Part shown: in pieces, positions 1 to 8,621 of the stretch | Layout: each line of letters starts with the position of its first letter | Position numbering within the stretch: position 1 is the stretch's first letter | Assembly (NCBI RefSeq): GCF_947623445.1 | Contig: NC_135246.1 | Coordinates: 14,987,856 to 15,051,855 of the forward strand | Direction: 5' to 3' | Source: Clavelina lepadiformis | Lineage: Eukaryota > Chordata > Ascidiacea > Aplousobranchia > Clavelinidae | Length of the DNA: 64,000 nt | The notes under the pieces: generated by a model | The model's database searches: none | Told to the model about the DNA's origin: nothing | What the model saw: only the letters and a program-made list of their open reading frames with translations | Program-made: the position numbers and the translations under genes

Positions 1-326
1 AACTGGTGAACTTGTAATGCTAAAGGTGTTCCAAATATTCCTAACTCATAGTCATCACTACATGCTAAAAAATGCAACCAACTTGAACAGATACACACAC
101 AGCAACACACTTGAAAAAATCAGGATATGCAATAATTACCCGTATCATGAGAATATGCAACATCAACAATGTAACCCTTGATACCATTCAATTCAACAAG
201 CTCAAGTTCAGCTTTCCTCTGTGAAACTTTTTCCAGTAAATCATTGTATCCCATATTTTCATGCAGTACAAATGATTGGCCAGCTCCGTCTTTATCAGAT
301 TCTGAATCACAAACCGTTTGAGGCAT
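1..326 (-). CDS. Unidentified gene, first two coding exons (partial)
   Basis: Two exons join in phase on the minus strand: 326-140 and 64-1, the second running off the window. The first starts at an ATG preceded by an in-frame TAA, and a plausible acceptor (catacag) lies at 334, so the exon would begin at 333 with a short 5' UTR. The donor after 140 is GGTAATT and the acceptor before 64 is ttttttag. The joined reading gives about 83 residues: an acidic Ser/Asp-rich start (MPQTVCDSESDKDGAG), a helix-like Leu/Glu/Lys stretch, then GYIVDVAYSHDTACSDDYEL. A possible upstream untranslated exon would end near 465 (donor gtacgtgag). I do not recognise the family; function unknown. The exon pairing is supported by matching phase only. 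Confidence 0.5.
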
Positions 327-333
327 ATCTTAT

Positions 334-2776
334 CTGTATGAGTGATGTACAGTATACTGTAGATATAGGCAAACCTAAGTACATACCACCAACTAATGAA
401 TCCTATAAGGAAAGACATTTTGGAAATTATAGACAAGATCGTAGCAAAACTCACGTACCAACATAGGAATAAACAATTCCAACGTTAAAATTTGAAATGC
501 GTTTTCATTAGGCTAGCGGCTAGCCTACTCCAATACAATGTTTCAAATTTCAAAATACTGAAATATCCGTCAGCAAAAATTAATCGTCGCAATTCGTTTT
601 AAAGCTTTAAACGCGTTTTACCTCAAACATCACGTGCAGAATAGTATGCTCATACTTCATGCCTGAGCACAGATTACTTATACGCTACTACAGCAAGCTT
701 GTCATGCTGGTTGTTTTGTATCCGGTTGCCGCCGCTTAGGTAAGCAGTTTTCACAACCGCAGCACGAGTGCAAAGTGATTTAAACATGTCAAAAAAACCG
801 TTATCGTGCTTTGGCGCCATTCAATACCACAACTTGCTTAAGTTAGCAATAGGCTAGATACCATTAGAATAGTCAACGTCAGGAACTAAGGCAGGTTTTA
901 GATGAATACAGTATTTACAGACAAAAAAGTGACAATGTTCGGTGGTTAAAGCGTATAGCGTCACATCAACTGTTTGCAGCCTGCTATATATACAAGCAAA
1001 AAGTATTAAAGACCTAGTTCATCTGAGGCGAGTAGGCTAAAGCTACCCTTCGCCCTTAGAATGGTCGATCACCCTTTTTAAGAATGAAAAAAGAATTAGC
1101 GTGTTACAGAACGCAACGTGGTTAGCTGAAAGTGAACAACAGGCAGTTGTATATCTTGTAACTGCGTGAAACTGAACGTTGTGATTACTTTTTCCGCAAT
1201 CGCCTTAACTTATGAGTAGTTGCGTACAATTGTGTGATTAGTCACGATTACTGTACTTGTGTTCTTTATTCAAAACGATCGAAAGTTGTTACAGTACACC
1301 ACTTAATTTCAGCCATTTACAGCTTTATATCTGAAACCTAAAATGAGTCCATTTCATCGATTAACAAGTTTGAAGTTAACTTAATGTTTATGCGTGGCAT
1401 AGTGGGTACCAACGTAATAATAAAGGAAGTTACATTTTATGCTTCCATAGTGCACAGTGCACACTAAAGAGAATAGAATAGACCTTTCACACTGCCGCCT
1501 GCCATTTTGAAAGGTTGAGTAAGGCGTTACGAATCGTAAGTACCGCAACTTCGTTGCGTCTGTGAAACATAAACAAAGACTGACGAGGTCAGTCTTCCCT
1601 TTCCGTTTTTCTCTCTCTCGCTCCACAGACACATCGGCATCGCAACTACGTGCAAACAGGAAAATGTCCTTTAGCCGAGCTGGTCTCAGAAAATGCTTTG
1701 GCCCAATCAGATTCATTCGGCTAAAGGCCAGACATGCCAAAGGTCAACGCAACTTAGTTTAGGGTGCTTGTAAACGCATAGAAAAAGTTACTTCGCCACA
1801 AAGCTGAGAGAATATATTTGTTAGTGTGTTTTGGAAGTTCTATGCTACACATCGAGTAAAAAACATTTGTCAATAGGCCGTGGAACGTATGAAACTGGCA
1901 GAAGTGTTAAAACGTTTCGCAGCTTCGCTTTGTTAAACACAGACGAGAACCAGATTCATGCACCTATTTCAACATGGTGGGCTGTAAAGGTCTACATTGC
2001 TAGTGGTTGCTGTCTGATTCGTTGTGAGGTTAGAGTTTATATAAATAGACTTTGCTTAACAGCGCAAATCAAAGTCGGGAATTTTTTATAGAAATTAAGC
2101 CGCAACCTCTTCAACATGAAACGAAGGGTAAACACTTGCTTTTATCACACGGTGTCTGACTTGTTGTTAACTTAGAGCGTGACTACAAGAAAAACTACTT
2201 TGGCCAAGCTGCTTGTTCACATCTGCGGTGTCGTGTTTGTATTCACGTCATTTACGACCTACGTTGCTGCAACATTTTGCAGACGAATATCGGCAATCTG
2301 TTGCCGAAGTCAATTGCTGTATGTCTGGTAACGCATTTTCGAAATATGAAATTATTTTGTGTAAGATTGCGCAAAAAGTGTCACAATTTGTTAACTAAGA
2401 ATCGGTCACCGTTTTACAACTCTTTTACGCTTCCATATTAACCCAATTTACTGTATAATGCATTTGATAATTACCTAAGCCTATCTTCTAAATCTAACAT
2501 CCCTAGTTCCATTTAACATTTTAACCCTGATTTACCAAAATTAACGTTTTTATAACTTTCTTTACACTTGACTTTCTTTTTCTTGCAACCGGGTGTGTTT
2601 TGAGTTACCGACTTATGGTGAAATGGCCACTTCTCATAGTCAATAGTGTATATCGTAGGCTATTGTACTAAAAGTAGTCTGAATGATTTCTAACATGGCA
2701 AATAACTCCTCTTTCGAAATGTGAAATCGCTTTAACGTTAACTGTAAGTCAAGAAAAAGAAAATAAATAGTTAGTA
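334..2776. other. Intergenic, no gene recognised
   Basis: Short open frames on both strands (for example 1381-1740 minus and 1562-1762 plus) overlap each other, lack convincing splice structure and resemble no family I know. The stretch probably includes the promoter of the leftward gene ending at 333, but I see no clear TATA box. Confidence 0.5.
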
Positions 2777-2797
2777 CAGTACTTCCTCGATTATCCG
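2777..2797 (+). repeat. Left terminal inverted repeat of rDNA-carrying element
   Basis: 21 bp, exact inverse of 4045-4065, preceded by the TA target duplication at 2775-2776. Confidence 0.88.
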
Positions 2798-2870
2798 GTC
2801 AAGTTGGGTCAATATTTTCAAAAATCTGACCGGATAAGCAAAAAAAACGGATAATTGAATTTGTATTTTT

Positions 2871-3063
2871 ACCGAGCACGCACGCAAATCGCCGCCATGG
2901 GCCTGACACCCGCTATGGGACGAAGCCTCGATCAGAAGGACGCGGGCGATCCGCGACGCGCGCAAGACGAATTCTATACGCCACAATTCCGGAGCGCTCC
3001 AAAAGCGACCGGATTCGGCGATGGGCTCATCCCGCTTCACTCGCCGTTACTGAGGGAATCCTC

Positions 3064-3110
<47 letters not shown>

Positions 3111-3128
3111 AGTCTCGTCCGACCTCAG
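2871..3128 (-). rRNA. 28S rRNA 5' end fragment inside transposon
   Basis: On the minus strand the sequence reads the conserved start of large-subunit rRNA, including CCCGCTGAATTTAAGCATAT, GCGGAGGAAAAGAAACTAAC and CCCTCAGTAACGGCGAGTGA, then continues into the D1 region and GTCCTTCTGATCGAGGC. It breaks off near 2871, where AT-rich transposon sequence begins. It cannot give a functional 28S rRNA. One usually invariant base differs (CTAACGAGG for CTAACCAGG), which suggests decay after capture, although a lineage difference cannot be ruled out. Confidence 0.9.
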
Positions 3129-3351
3129 GCCGAAATGTAAGAGACGTCACACGTGCCGAGGATCGACGACGTTCGCGATCGATCGCGGCGACTTGGCGAA
3201 ACGAGGACACCTCTTCGAGGTCGATCCGCCGCCGCCGCGCTCTCCGATCGCGTGCCGGACCCTTGCTGACTTCGACGGGACGGCGGAGACACAGGTCTCC
3301 GTCCGACTCCGCATTCGCCCGGGCGACGGGCGCGCCGGGATTGCTTTTCAG

Positions 3352-3508
3352 ACGACCCTGAGGCGGGCGTGGTCCCGGGATTAACCCGAGGCCGTAATTC
3401 GCGTTCAGAACGTCGATGCTCAATGTGTCCTGTAATTCACACTAATTCACGCAGCTAGCTGCGTCCTTCATCGACTCGCGAGCCGAGTGATCCACCGCCA
3501 AGAGCCAT
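3352..3508 (-). rRNA. 5.8S rRNA copy inside transposon
   Basis: The minus strand carries a whole 5.8S-like segment: GCGGTGGATCACTCGGCTC, GACGCAGCTAGCTGCG and CAGGACACATTGAGCATCG. ITS2 (about 3129-3351) and ITS1 (about 3509-3737) flank it in the normal order. Some widely conserved positions differ (GAAGGACGCAGC for GAAGAACGCAGC; GAATTACAGG for GAATTGCAGG), so this is more likely a captured, drifting copy than an expressed gene. The boundaries are approximate. Confidence 0.85.
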
Positions 3509-3737
3509 CATCGTTTATCGTTTCAGCTTCTACGAAGCAGTCACAGGTTTGAATGTGAGCGCCGAGCGGACGATCTGACGACCGTCACTTGAAACCGCGG
3601 GGGTACTCGACGCCCGTGAAAGACTTGTGCCTTGTCGAGCGCCTCAACGGGCGCGTCTTGACCTCGACAAGCGCGAGAGGCGGCCGGTTTCCCGGCGACG
3701 CCGCCGCAGCTCGAGCGGGAGCCTCCGTTCGTTTCGA

Positions 3738-3795
<58 letters not shown>

Positions 3796-3906
3796 AATGA
3801 TCAAGTTAGATCGTCTTTTCGGACACCGGTTCGGCCGTTGCCAGCCGCTCCGGGTCCAATCGGAGGACCTCACTAAACCATTCAATCGGTAGTAGCTACG
3901 GCGGCG
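3738..3906 (-). rRNA. 18S rRNA 3' end fragment inside transposon
   Basis: On the minus strand this is the last roughly 170 nt of small-subunit rRNA, including GTCGTAACAAGGTTTCCGTA and GTGAACCTGCGGAAGGATCA and ending at ATTA (3738). Similarity stops near 3906, just after CTACTACCGATTGAATGG read back to the decoding-region side, and the sequence then becomes transposon-like. It is a truncated copy in the same orientation as the adjoining ITS and 5.8S. Confidence 0.9.
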
Positions 3907-4044
3907 GTTCAACGTCAATTGAAAAATAAAAACCAGAGTAATCTCACGCATATGATAGTTGCAAGTGCAATCATGCGAAGTAAAACGACCTCCCAAAGTC
4001 ATTGATCACTCGGCCGGATAATCGAATGCCGGTTAAACGAGGTA

Positions 4045-4065
4045 CGGATAATCGAGGAAGTACTG
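4045..4065 (-). repeat. Right terminal inverted repeat of rDNA-carrying element
   Basis: 21 bp, exact inverse of 2777-2797, followed by the TA target duplication at 4066-4067. Confidence 0.88.
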
Positions 4066-4841
4066 TATAGCTTACTAGAGCCTAGCTTCTATTTTTCAAA
4101 CGTGCTGTTTTCAGCAAGCGTTGCCATTTCTCACACCGGGTCTGCATGGAAATGTTACAAAAGATTGCAATGGAACAATAGCCAGTGTGAATCCTAGCTT
4201 TCGGGTTTTCAACTAAAGAACCCTATCTAGAACGTATTGATAATTGCAATAACTTGATCTACAAAATAGTATAGCAACAGTTTTAACGCAGTTTTGGAAA
4301 GTTCAGCAAAAGCTGCGTGAAATGTGTTGCAGCAAGGTAGAACGGAAAAGTATCACAAGACGTTGCAATCATGACCTATTCTCACGTACAATATTTAACT
4401 TAGCTAGGTTAACATACTTTAATGACTAACATAATCACGGTCACAATACGTTTAGAGTTAAATGAACTGATTTCGCAATTTGCCGTATATACAACATTCT
4501 CGCATTATTAAGCAAATCAGAGTTAAGCCGAGCTTACTTTTGGCTACTTAGGTTACTTATGTTTTGTGTTTGTCGGCGCTGTAAACACGCAATTGGCAGT
4601 ATTACTGTTTGGAACTTTCTAACTAGATTTATTTGTTTACAGTATTTCAACACCATCTACACATATATCTAAAAAGTCCGTGGCAAGTAACATATCACTT
4701 TATTATTAGCGTAGCTGCAGGCGTAGCAAAACGAGCCGTAATGTGACGTCACTTCCTAGTATTTTATCAGCAATTTGCAGACTAGCAAATGAACAGCGAG
4801 AGCTGAAAGTTGGCAATGGTAAAGATTAATAAATATACAGT
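4066..4841. other. Intergenic, no gene recognised
   Basis: AT-rich sequence between two transposable elements. I see no open frame, RNA gene or clear repeat in it. Confidence 0.5.
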
Positions 4842-5352
4842 CATAGGTGGGCAGAACCGCGGTACTATAGTACCGAATTACTGTACCGCGGTAATTCTTT
4901 AGTACCGATACCGGTACCGTGGGTACTTTTGAAAAAAAGTACCGAATCTCTATACCGAATTACTTTTTGCAAGAAACTTTAGTCGGTCCCGTTACTCGGT
5001 ACTTTTCACGTGATTATTTCAAAATTTTAACAACTATGTTTTCAAAAATACATGTTAGTTAACCCTTAATACTAATTTTAACATCTATTGATCTTTTTTG
5101 ATGTAGAAATGTCAAGTAAAATTACAAGCAAACAACGTCACATATGTTTTAACCTGGAATAACCATTACCGAGGGTATAAAAGCGGCAAACATTGCATTT
5201 CCAGCAGCATCTTTTACACAAAAAGTACCGGTACCGACAATGTACCGAACTACTTTTTTAAAATAGTACCGTATACCGGAACCGTCGGTTCATTTTTTGT
5301 CAAGTACCGGTACCGTTACCGGTACTTTCAAAGTACTGACTGCCCACCTCTG
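4842..5352. mobile_element. hAT-type MITE, 511 bp
   Basis: The left end reads CATAGGTGGGCAG and the right end, inverted, CAGAGGTGGGCAG, the hAT-like terminal pattern. Eight-base flanks tatacagt (4834-4841) and tatacaat (5353-5360) match at 7 of 8 positions, as expected for an aged hAT target duplication. The interior is built from many GGTACC/GTACCG-type repeats in both orientations and has no coding capacity. Confidence 0.75.
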
Positions 5353-6188
5353 TATACAATGGTAGTAGTAATATCATTGCAAAAGGAACCGCTTTACATT
5401 TTCTGCTCCCTACTACAGAACGTTTATTTTCCGATCGGTGTAATGTTTCCGTTTCCATTTAAGCGTTTCGTTGAAATTCTCATAAAAAATGTCGATTCAA
5501 AATGGTATTAACAGTAGCCCAAGCTATAATTTCATATTGATCTACTAACCGTTGCTGCTTGTTGTCGTGACTGCAGATAATAGACAACAGCATATTTGGC
5601 GGACTCATTCTTATATCACGTTTAAAATCATGAATGTTTTATTGTATTGTTTATTTGTCGCCATTAACTGAGCGAAGCGAAAGTTAGGATGCTAACCGTT
5701 GTAGTTAATATATAACATATATCTATAATATATATCTAGTTAATAATACACAATACAACACAGGCTCAGGAACAATTAACGAGCAGGGAAAAGTGGCAAA
5801 GCCCAAGGGCTTAAAACATGCAGACAGCAATAACACTGGACAACAGCAAAATTATTCCTCAAATGAAAATAAACTGCCTAGACTAACTTTGGGACGCTGA
5901 TTCCAAATCTGAAATCAGAATTGGTCTATCACGTCAGGTTTTCAAGATATGAAAATTCACGAAATTCGGATTTTGCATTGATTGGCACTATATTATAAGG
6001 TTCTACAGTACAAGGTATTGTGCAATTTTCTTTCCCAGCGAATTGTTGGTCATATCATGTCACAATGCATGTTATGTAAGATTAATATTGACATTATTTT
6101 GTAAATGCAATGTTCTATCTTTTCACAATTAATGCATTCTTGAATGTTCTTGGCCATGACTATAGAGGGGGGGGGGGGGTAGGGGTAG
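5353..6188. other. Non-coding, contains a dispersed repeat and a G-tract
   Basis: Holds an AT-rich stretch near 5700-5760, a dispersed repeat at 5636-5715 and a run of guanines at 6167-6194 against the truncated ORF that follows. Otherwise nothing recognised. Confidence 0.5.
5636..5715 (-). repeat. Dispersed repeat, retroposon-tail-like
   Basis: Read on the minus strand it contains ACGGTTAGCATCCTA and CAGTTAATGGCGACAAATA, followed by an ACAATACAAT-rich tail. Related sequence occurs at about 14390-14478 and, weaker, at 36860-36925. The A-rich repetitive tail suggests the 3' end of a retroposon; the family is unknown. Confidence 0.4.
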
Positions 6189-6950
6189 GGGGGGAACATA
6201 TGTGGAGACCTTAAAGTTGTGTCACTTTTGCTCGGATTGCAGTTGGGTTACACCAAGCATATGTGCTTTCTCTGTTTGTGGGACAGTCGAGACGATGCAA
6301 ACCACTATGACACAACTGAATGGCCAGTGAGAACGGACTACATTGTTGGAAGATATAATGTTAAGTGCCAACCCCTAATTGATCCGAGCAAAGTGTACTT
6401 GCCACCACTTCACATTAAACTGGGCCTGATCAAACAATTTGTGAAGGCAATGGATTTCAATGGAGATGGATTCCTGCATATAAAAGAAAAATTTGGTGCA
6501 ATACCAAGTGATGCTAAACTGAGAGCTGGAATATTTGTTGGCCCCCAAATACGTGATTTGATCCGTGACCCAGTATTTCCATCCAAGCTTAATTCAATTG
6601 AATTAAAAGCCTGGAATGCATTTGTACAGATTGTACAAAATTTTCTTGGGAAGTACAGGGCAGAAAATTACTCGGAACTAGTGGACAATTTGCTGGAATC
6701 ATACCGCGAAATGGGCTGCAGAATGTCGGTTAAACTGCATTTTCTTCATTCACACTTGGAATTTTTCCCGCCAAACCTGGGTGATGTGAGCGACGAGCAT
6801 GGGGAAAGATTTCACCAAGACATCTCTGTGATGGAATCGGGGTATAGAGGTCGATTTAACCCAAACATGATGGGGGACTACTGTTGGTTTCTTCAGCGTG
6901 AAACTGACACTGAACATACTCGAAAGAGCAAGTGTATAAAGCACTTTTGA
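6189..6950 (+). CDS. 5'-truncated ORF of a repetitive transposon-associated protein family
   Basis: An intronless frame runs from just inside a G-tract to a TGA at 6948-6950. The first recognisable residues are NICGDLKVVSLLLGLQLGYT, followed by CFLCLWDSR and, near the C-terminus, DEHGERFHQDI and MMGDYCWFLQRETDTEH. I recall this pattern from multi-copy uncharacterised proteins in arthropod, hydrozoan and other invertebrate genomes that look transposon-borne; this is memory, not a search. An in-frame stop at 6186 and the lack of an upstream ATG show that the N-terminal part is missing, so this is a fragment or relic whose C-terminal half remains open. Any role is unknown. It could also be the last exon of a spliced gene, but I found no convincing acceptor. 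Confidence 0.6.
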   Translation, partial: GGNICGDLKVVSLLLGLQLGYTKHMCFLCLWDSRDDANHYDTTEWPVRTDYIVGRYNVKCQPLIDPSKVYLPPLHIKLGLIKQFVKAMDFNGDGFLHIKEKFGAIPSDAKLRAGIFVGPQIRDLIRDPVFPSKLNSIELKAWNAFVQIVQNFLGKYRAENYSELVDNLLESYREMGCRMSVKLHFLHSHLEFFPPNLGDVSDEHGERFHQDISVMESGYRGRFNPNMMGDYCWFLQRETDTEHTRKSKCIKHF

Positions 6951-7520
6951 GGGAATATAATGTTATTTTTGTCTGATTTAATTATCCTGGGTTGTGTTAA
7001 ATTGTGCAGTATGATAATGCTGTTATTTTCAATAGAAATTACTGGGTTGATTACATGTAATGTTTTGTTCCGCTCAGCCAAAATTAGCCAAAATCACAGT
7101 TATGGGTTGTCGTGAGCATATATCATATCTCAAAAACGTGACGTGTTAGAAAAAATCTAAGACCAGATTTGGATTCAGCATTGCAAAATTAGTCTAGGTA
7201 AACTTGAAATGAGCGAGGAATAAAAAATAAGTTGTAAATTGTTGTCCAGTGTAATAGGACTGTGCTATAAGATGATAGGTTAGCATTGCCACCAAACCCA
7301 GCAATGAACTTACTAAATTCTTGAAAATATCAGGTTTAGGCTTTGTTTGATTTGCATTAAAGATTATATGAAAAGGAATTTGTGTACATGTTTGGAGGAA
7401 TAACTTATTGTCTGTGGACATTGTGCATACATTTTGTTTTATTAAATTGTAAAGACCTAAATTCTGTATAGGCTCCTCAGTAGCCTATCTGTTAACCTCA
7501 GGTTCATCATTGTCTTATTG
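6951..7520. other. Non-coding, nothing recognised
   Basis: AT-rich sequence following the truncated transposon-like ORF. A minus-strand frame at 7194-7421 has no family resemblance. Confidence 0.45.
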
Positions 7521-7785
7521 CAGTGGTTCCCAAGCTGTGGGCCATGGCCCAGTACTAGGCCACCAAGACATTTTCAATGGGCCACAGAGCCATTTGAACA
7601 GATTCTACTGTTTTGTTATACTGTAGAGTGTAGATATTATGCGCTTTGTTTTGAAAAACATAATATTTGCTTAAATTAAATTTTCATAGAAATCGTTTGT
7701 GCCCAAATTTACAGCACGTGGTGAGCCACGAATCGCTATTAAATAGACATTTGGGCCACAGACCAAGAAAGTTTGGGAACCCCTG
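7521..7785. mobile_element. hAT-type MITE, 265 bp
   Basis: The ends are CAGTGGTTCCCAAGC on the left and, inverted, CAGGGGTTCCCAAAC on the right, a classic hAT end pattern. Flanking octamers tcttattg (7513-7520) and tcttaatc (7786-7793) match at 6 of 8 bases. The interior has short inverted GGGCCA-type motifs and no coding frame. Confidence 0.7.
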
Positions 7786-7970
7786 TCTTAATCCGACTCT
7801 GGATTTTGGCAATTTATGACAAATTTTTTATCATGTTGCTCATTGAAGGCAGTTTTTATTCACGTGACACAGCGTGAACAATCGTTTGGGTCAGCTGTAG
7901 TAGCACCATTACACCATTCCAAATGCTTTCGTAAATTTTTCAGAGCATACGCAAATTATTTTAAATGCAA

Positions 7971-8236
7971 TCTTATATGAAAGAACACTACTAACTGAAC
8001 AATCTGGTAAAATATTTTTGAAAAATAATTCGTGATTAGTTGGTTATCGGCAAAAGAAAATCCCAGAAAGTCTCAGTTTTTGGCCTTCGTTGTGACGTAG
8101 ATGAAGGCTCTTGTTATGTCATAAGTTAGTTAGCTGTTTGACAACACGCAGCTTAAATATTTAAATATTTAAGCAAAATGTATTTTTCAAACTATTTTAC
8201 CAGAATATTCAGTGAGTAGTGTTCTTTCATATGAGA
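7971..8236. repeat. Long imperfect inverted repeat with central palindrome
   Basis: The left arm (about 7971-8024, containing ATATGAAAGAACACTACT and TCTGGTAAAATA) is matched in inverse by the right arm (about 8181-8236). Near the right arm, 8151-8174 is a perfect 24-bp palindrome (half-site gcttaaatattt). The whole could fold into a hairpin of about 265 bp. Probably a foldback MITE; no target duplication was identified. Confidence 0.6.
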
Positions 8237-8621
8237 TCAACGTGTTTTTGGACTTGCCCTCAATTTAACAGTATCAGAAAGAATTTGTATGACATTTCAC
8301 AGTCGCCAATAAAGTATGCACGCGCTGCCTGAACTCTCTGGGAGACCGCGGCGGCACATGTGCAAGTGCACATGCCGTGTAAAGCTGGAGCTGAAAAATC
8401 TAGAAACGATAATGGATGATTTCGTCGGGGACGTCACCCTAAATAACAAGAAGCATGATTAAAAGAGGAATAGAACGTTTATCAGTTGTGTAATTTGGCT
8501 TGTTTTGACTTCATTGTAACCTTGGTTTCGGCCTGACAATAATACTATTGTCTTTTCAGTTTATGATGTTGAAATGTATGTAGTTTAATATTGTAGATAA
8601 GCACCGTATTGTTGTTCGAAT
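8237..8621. promoter_or_regulatory. Upstream region of ABAT copy 1
   Basis: The last roughly 45 bases before the start codon (ending gttgttcgaat) are nearly identical to those before copy 2, so at least that part of the promoter or 5' UTR was duplicated. The segment also has a roughly 36-bp stretch at 8411-8446 (core GATTTCGTCGGGGAC) that recurs downstream of the gene at 12207-12242. No TATA box is obvious. Confidence 0.35.

Larger units (their letters stand above)
2777..4065. mobile_element. pogo/Tigger-like non-autonomous transposon carrying rDNA
   Basis: The element is bounded by perfect 21-bp terminal inverted repeats beginning CAGTACTTCCTCGATTATCC (2777-2797 and, inverted, 4045-4065), each flanked by the dinucleotide TA as expected for a Tc1/mariner/pogo target duplication. 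Further GGATAA-type subterminal motifs sit just inside both ends (near 2830-2855 and 4015-4030). The CAGT..CCTCGATTATCCG ends resemble those of Tigger/pogo elements. No transposase frame is present. Instead about 1 kb of ribosomal DNA fills the interior, so this is a MITE-like element that has captured host rDNA. Total length is 1289 bp. Confidence 0.85.

Noticed and set aside
1381..1762. Overlapping opposite-strand frames of 119 and 66 codons
   Set aside because: Mutual shadows with biased composition, no splice signals and no family resemblance.
3037..3876. Several open frames of 63-128 codons on both strands
   Set aside because: They lie in GC-rich rRNA/ITS sequence and are a by-product of its composition.
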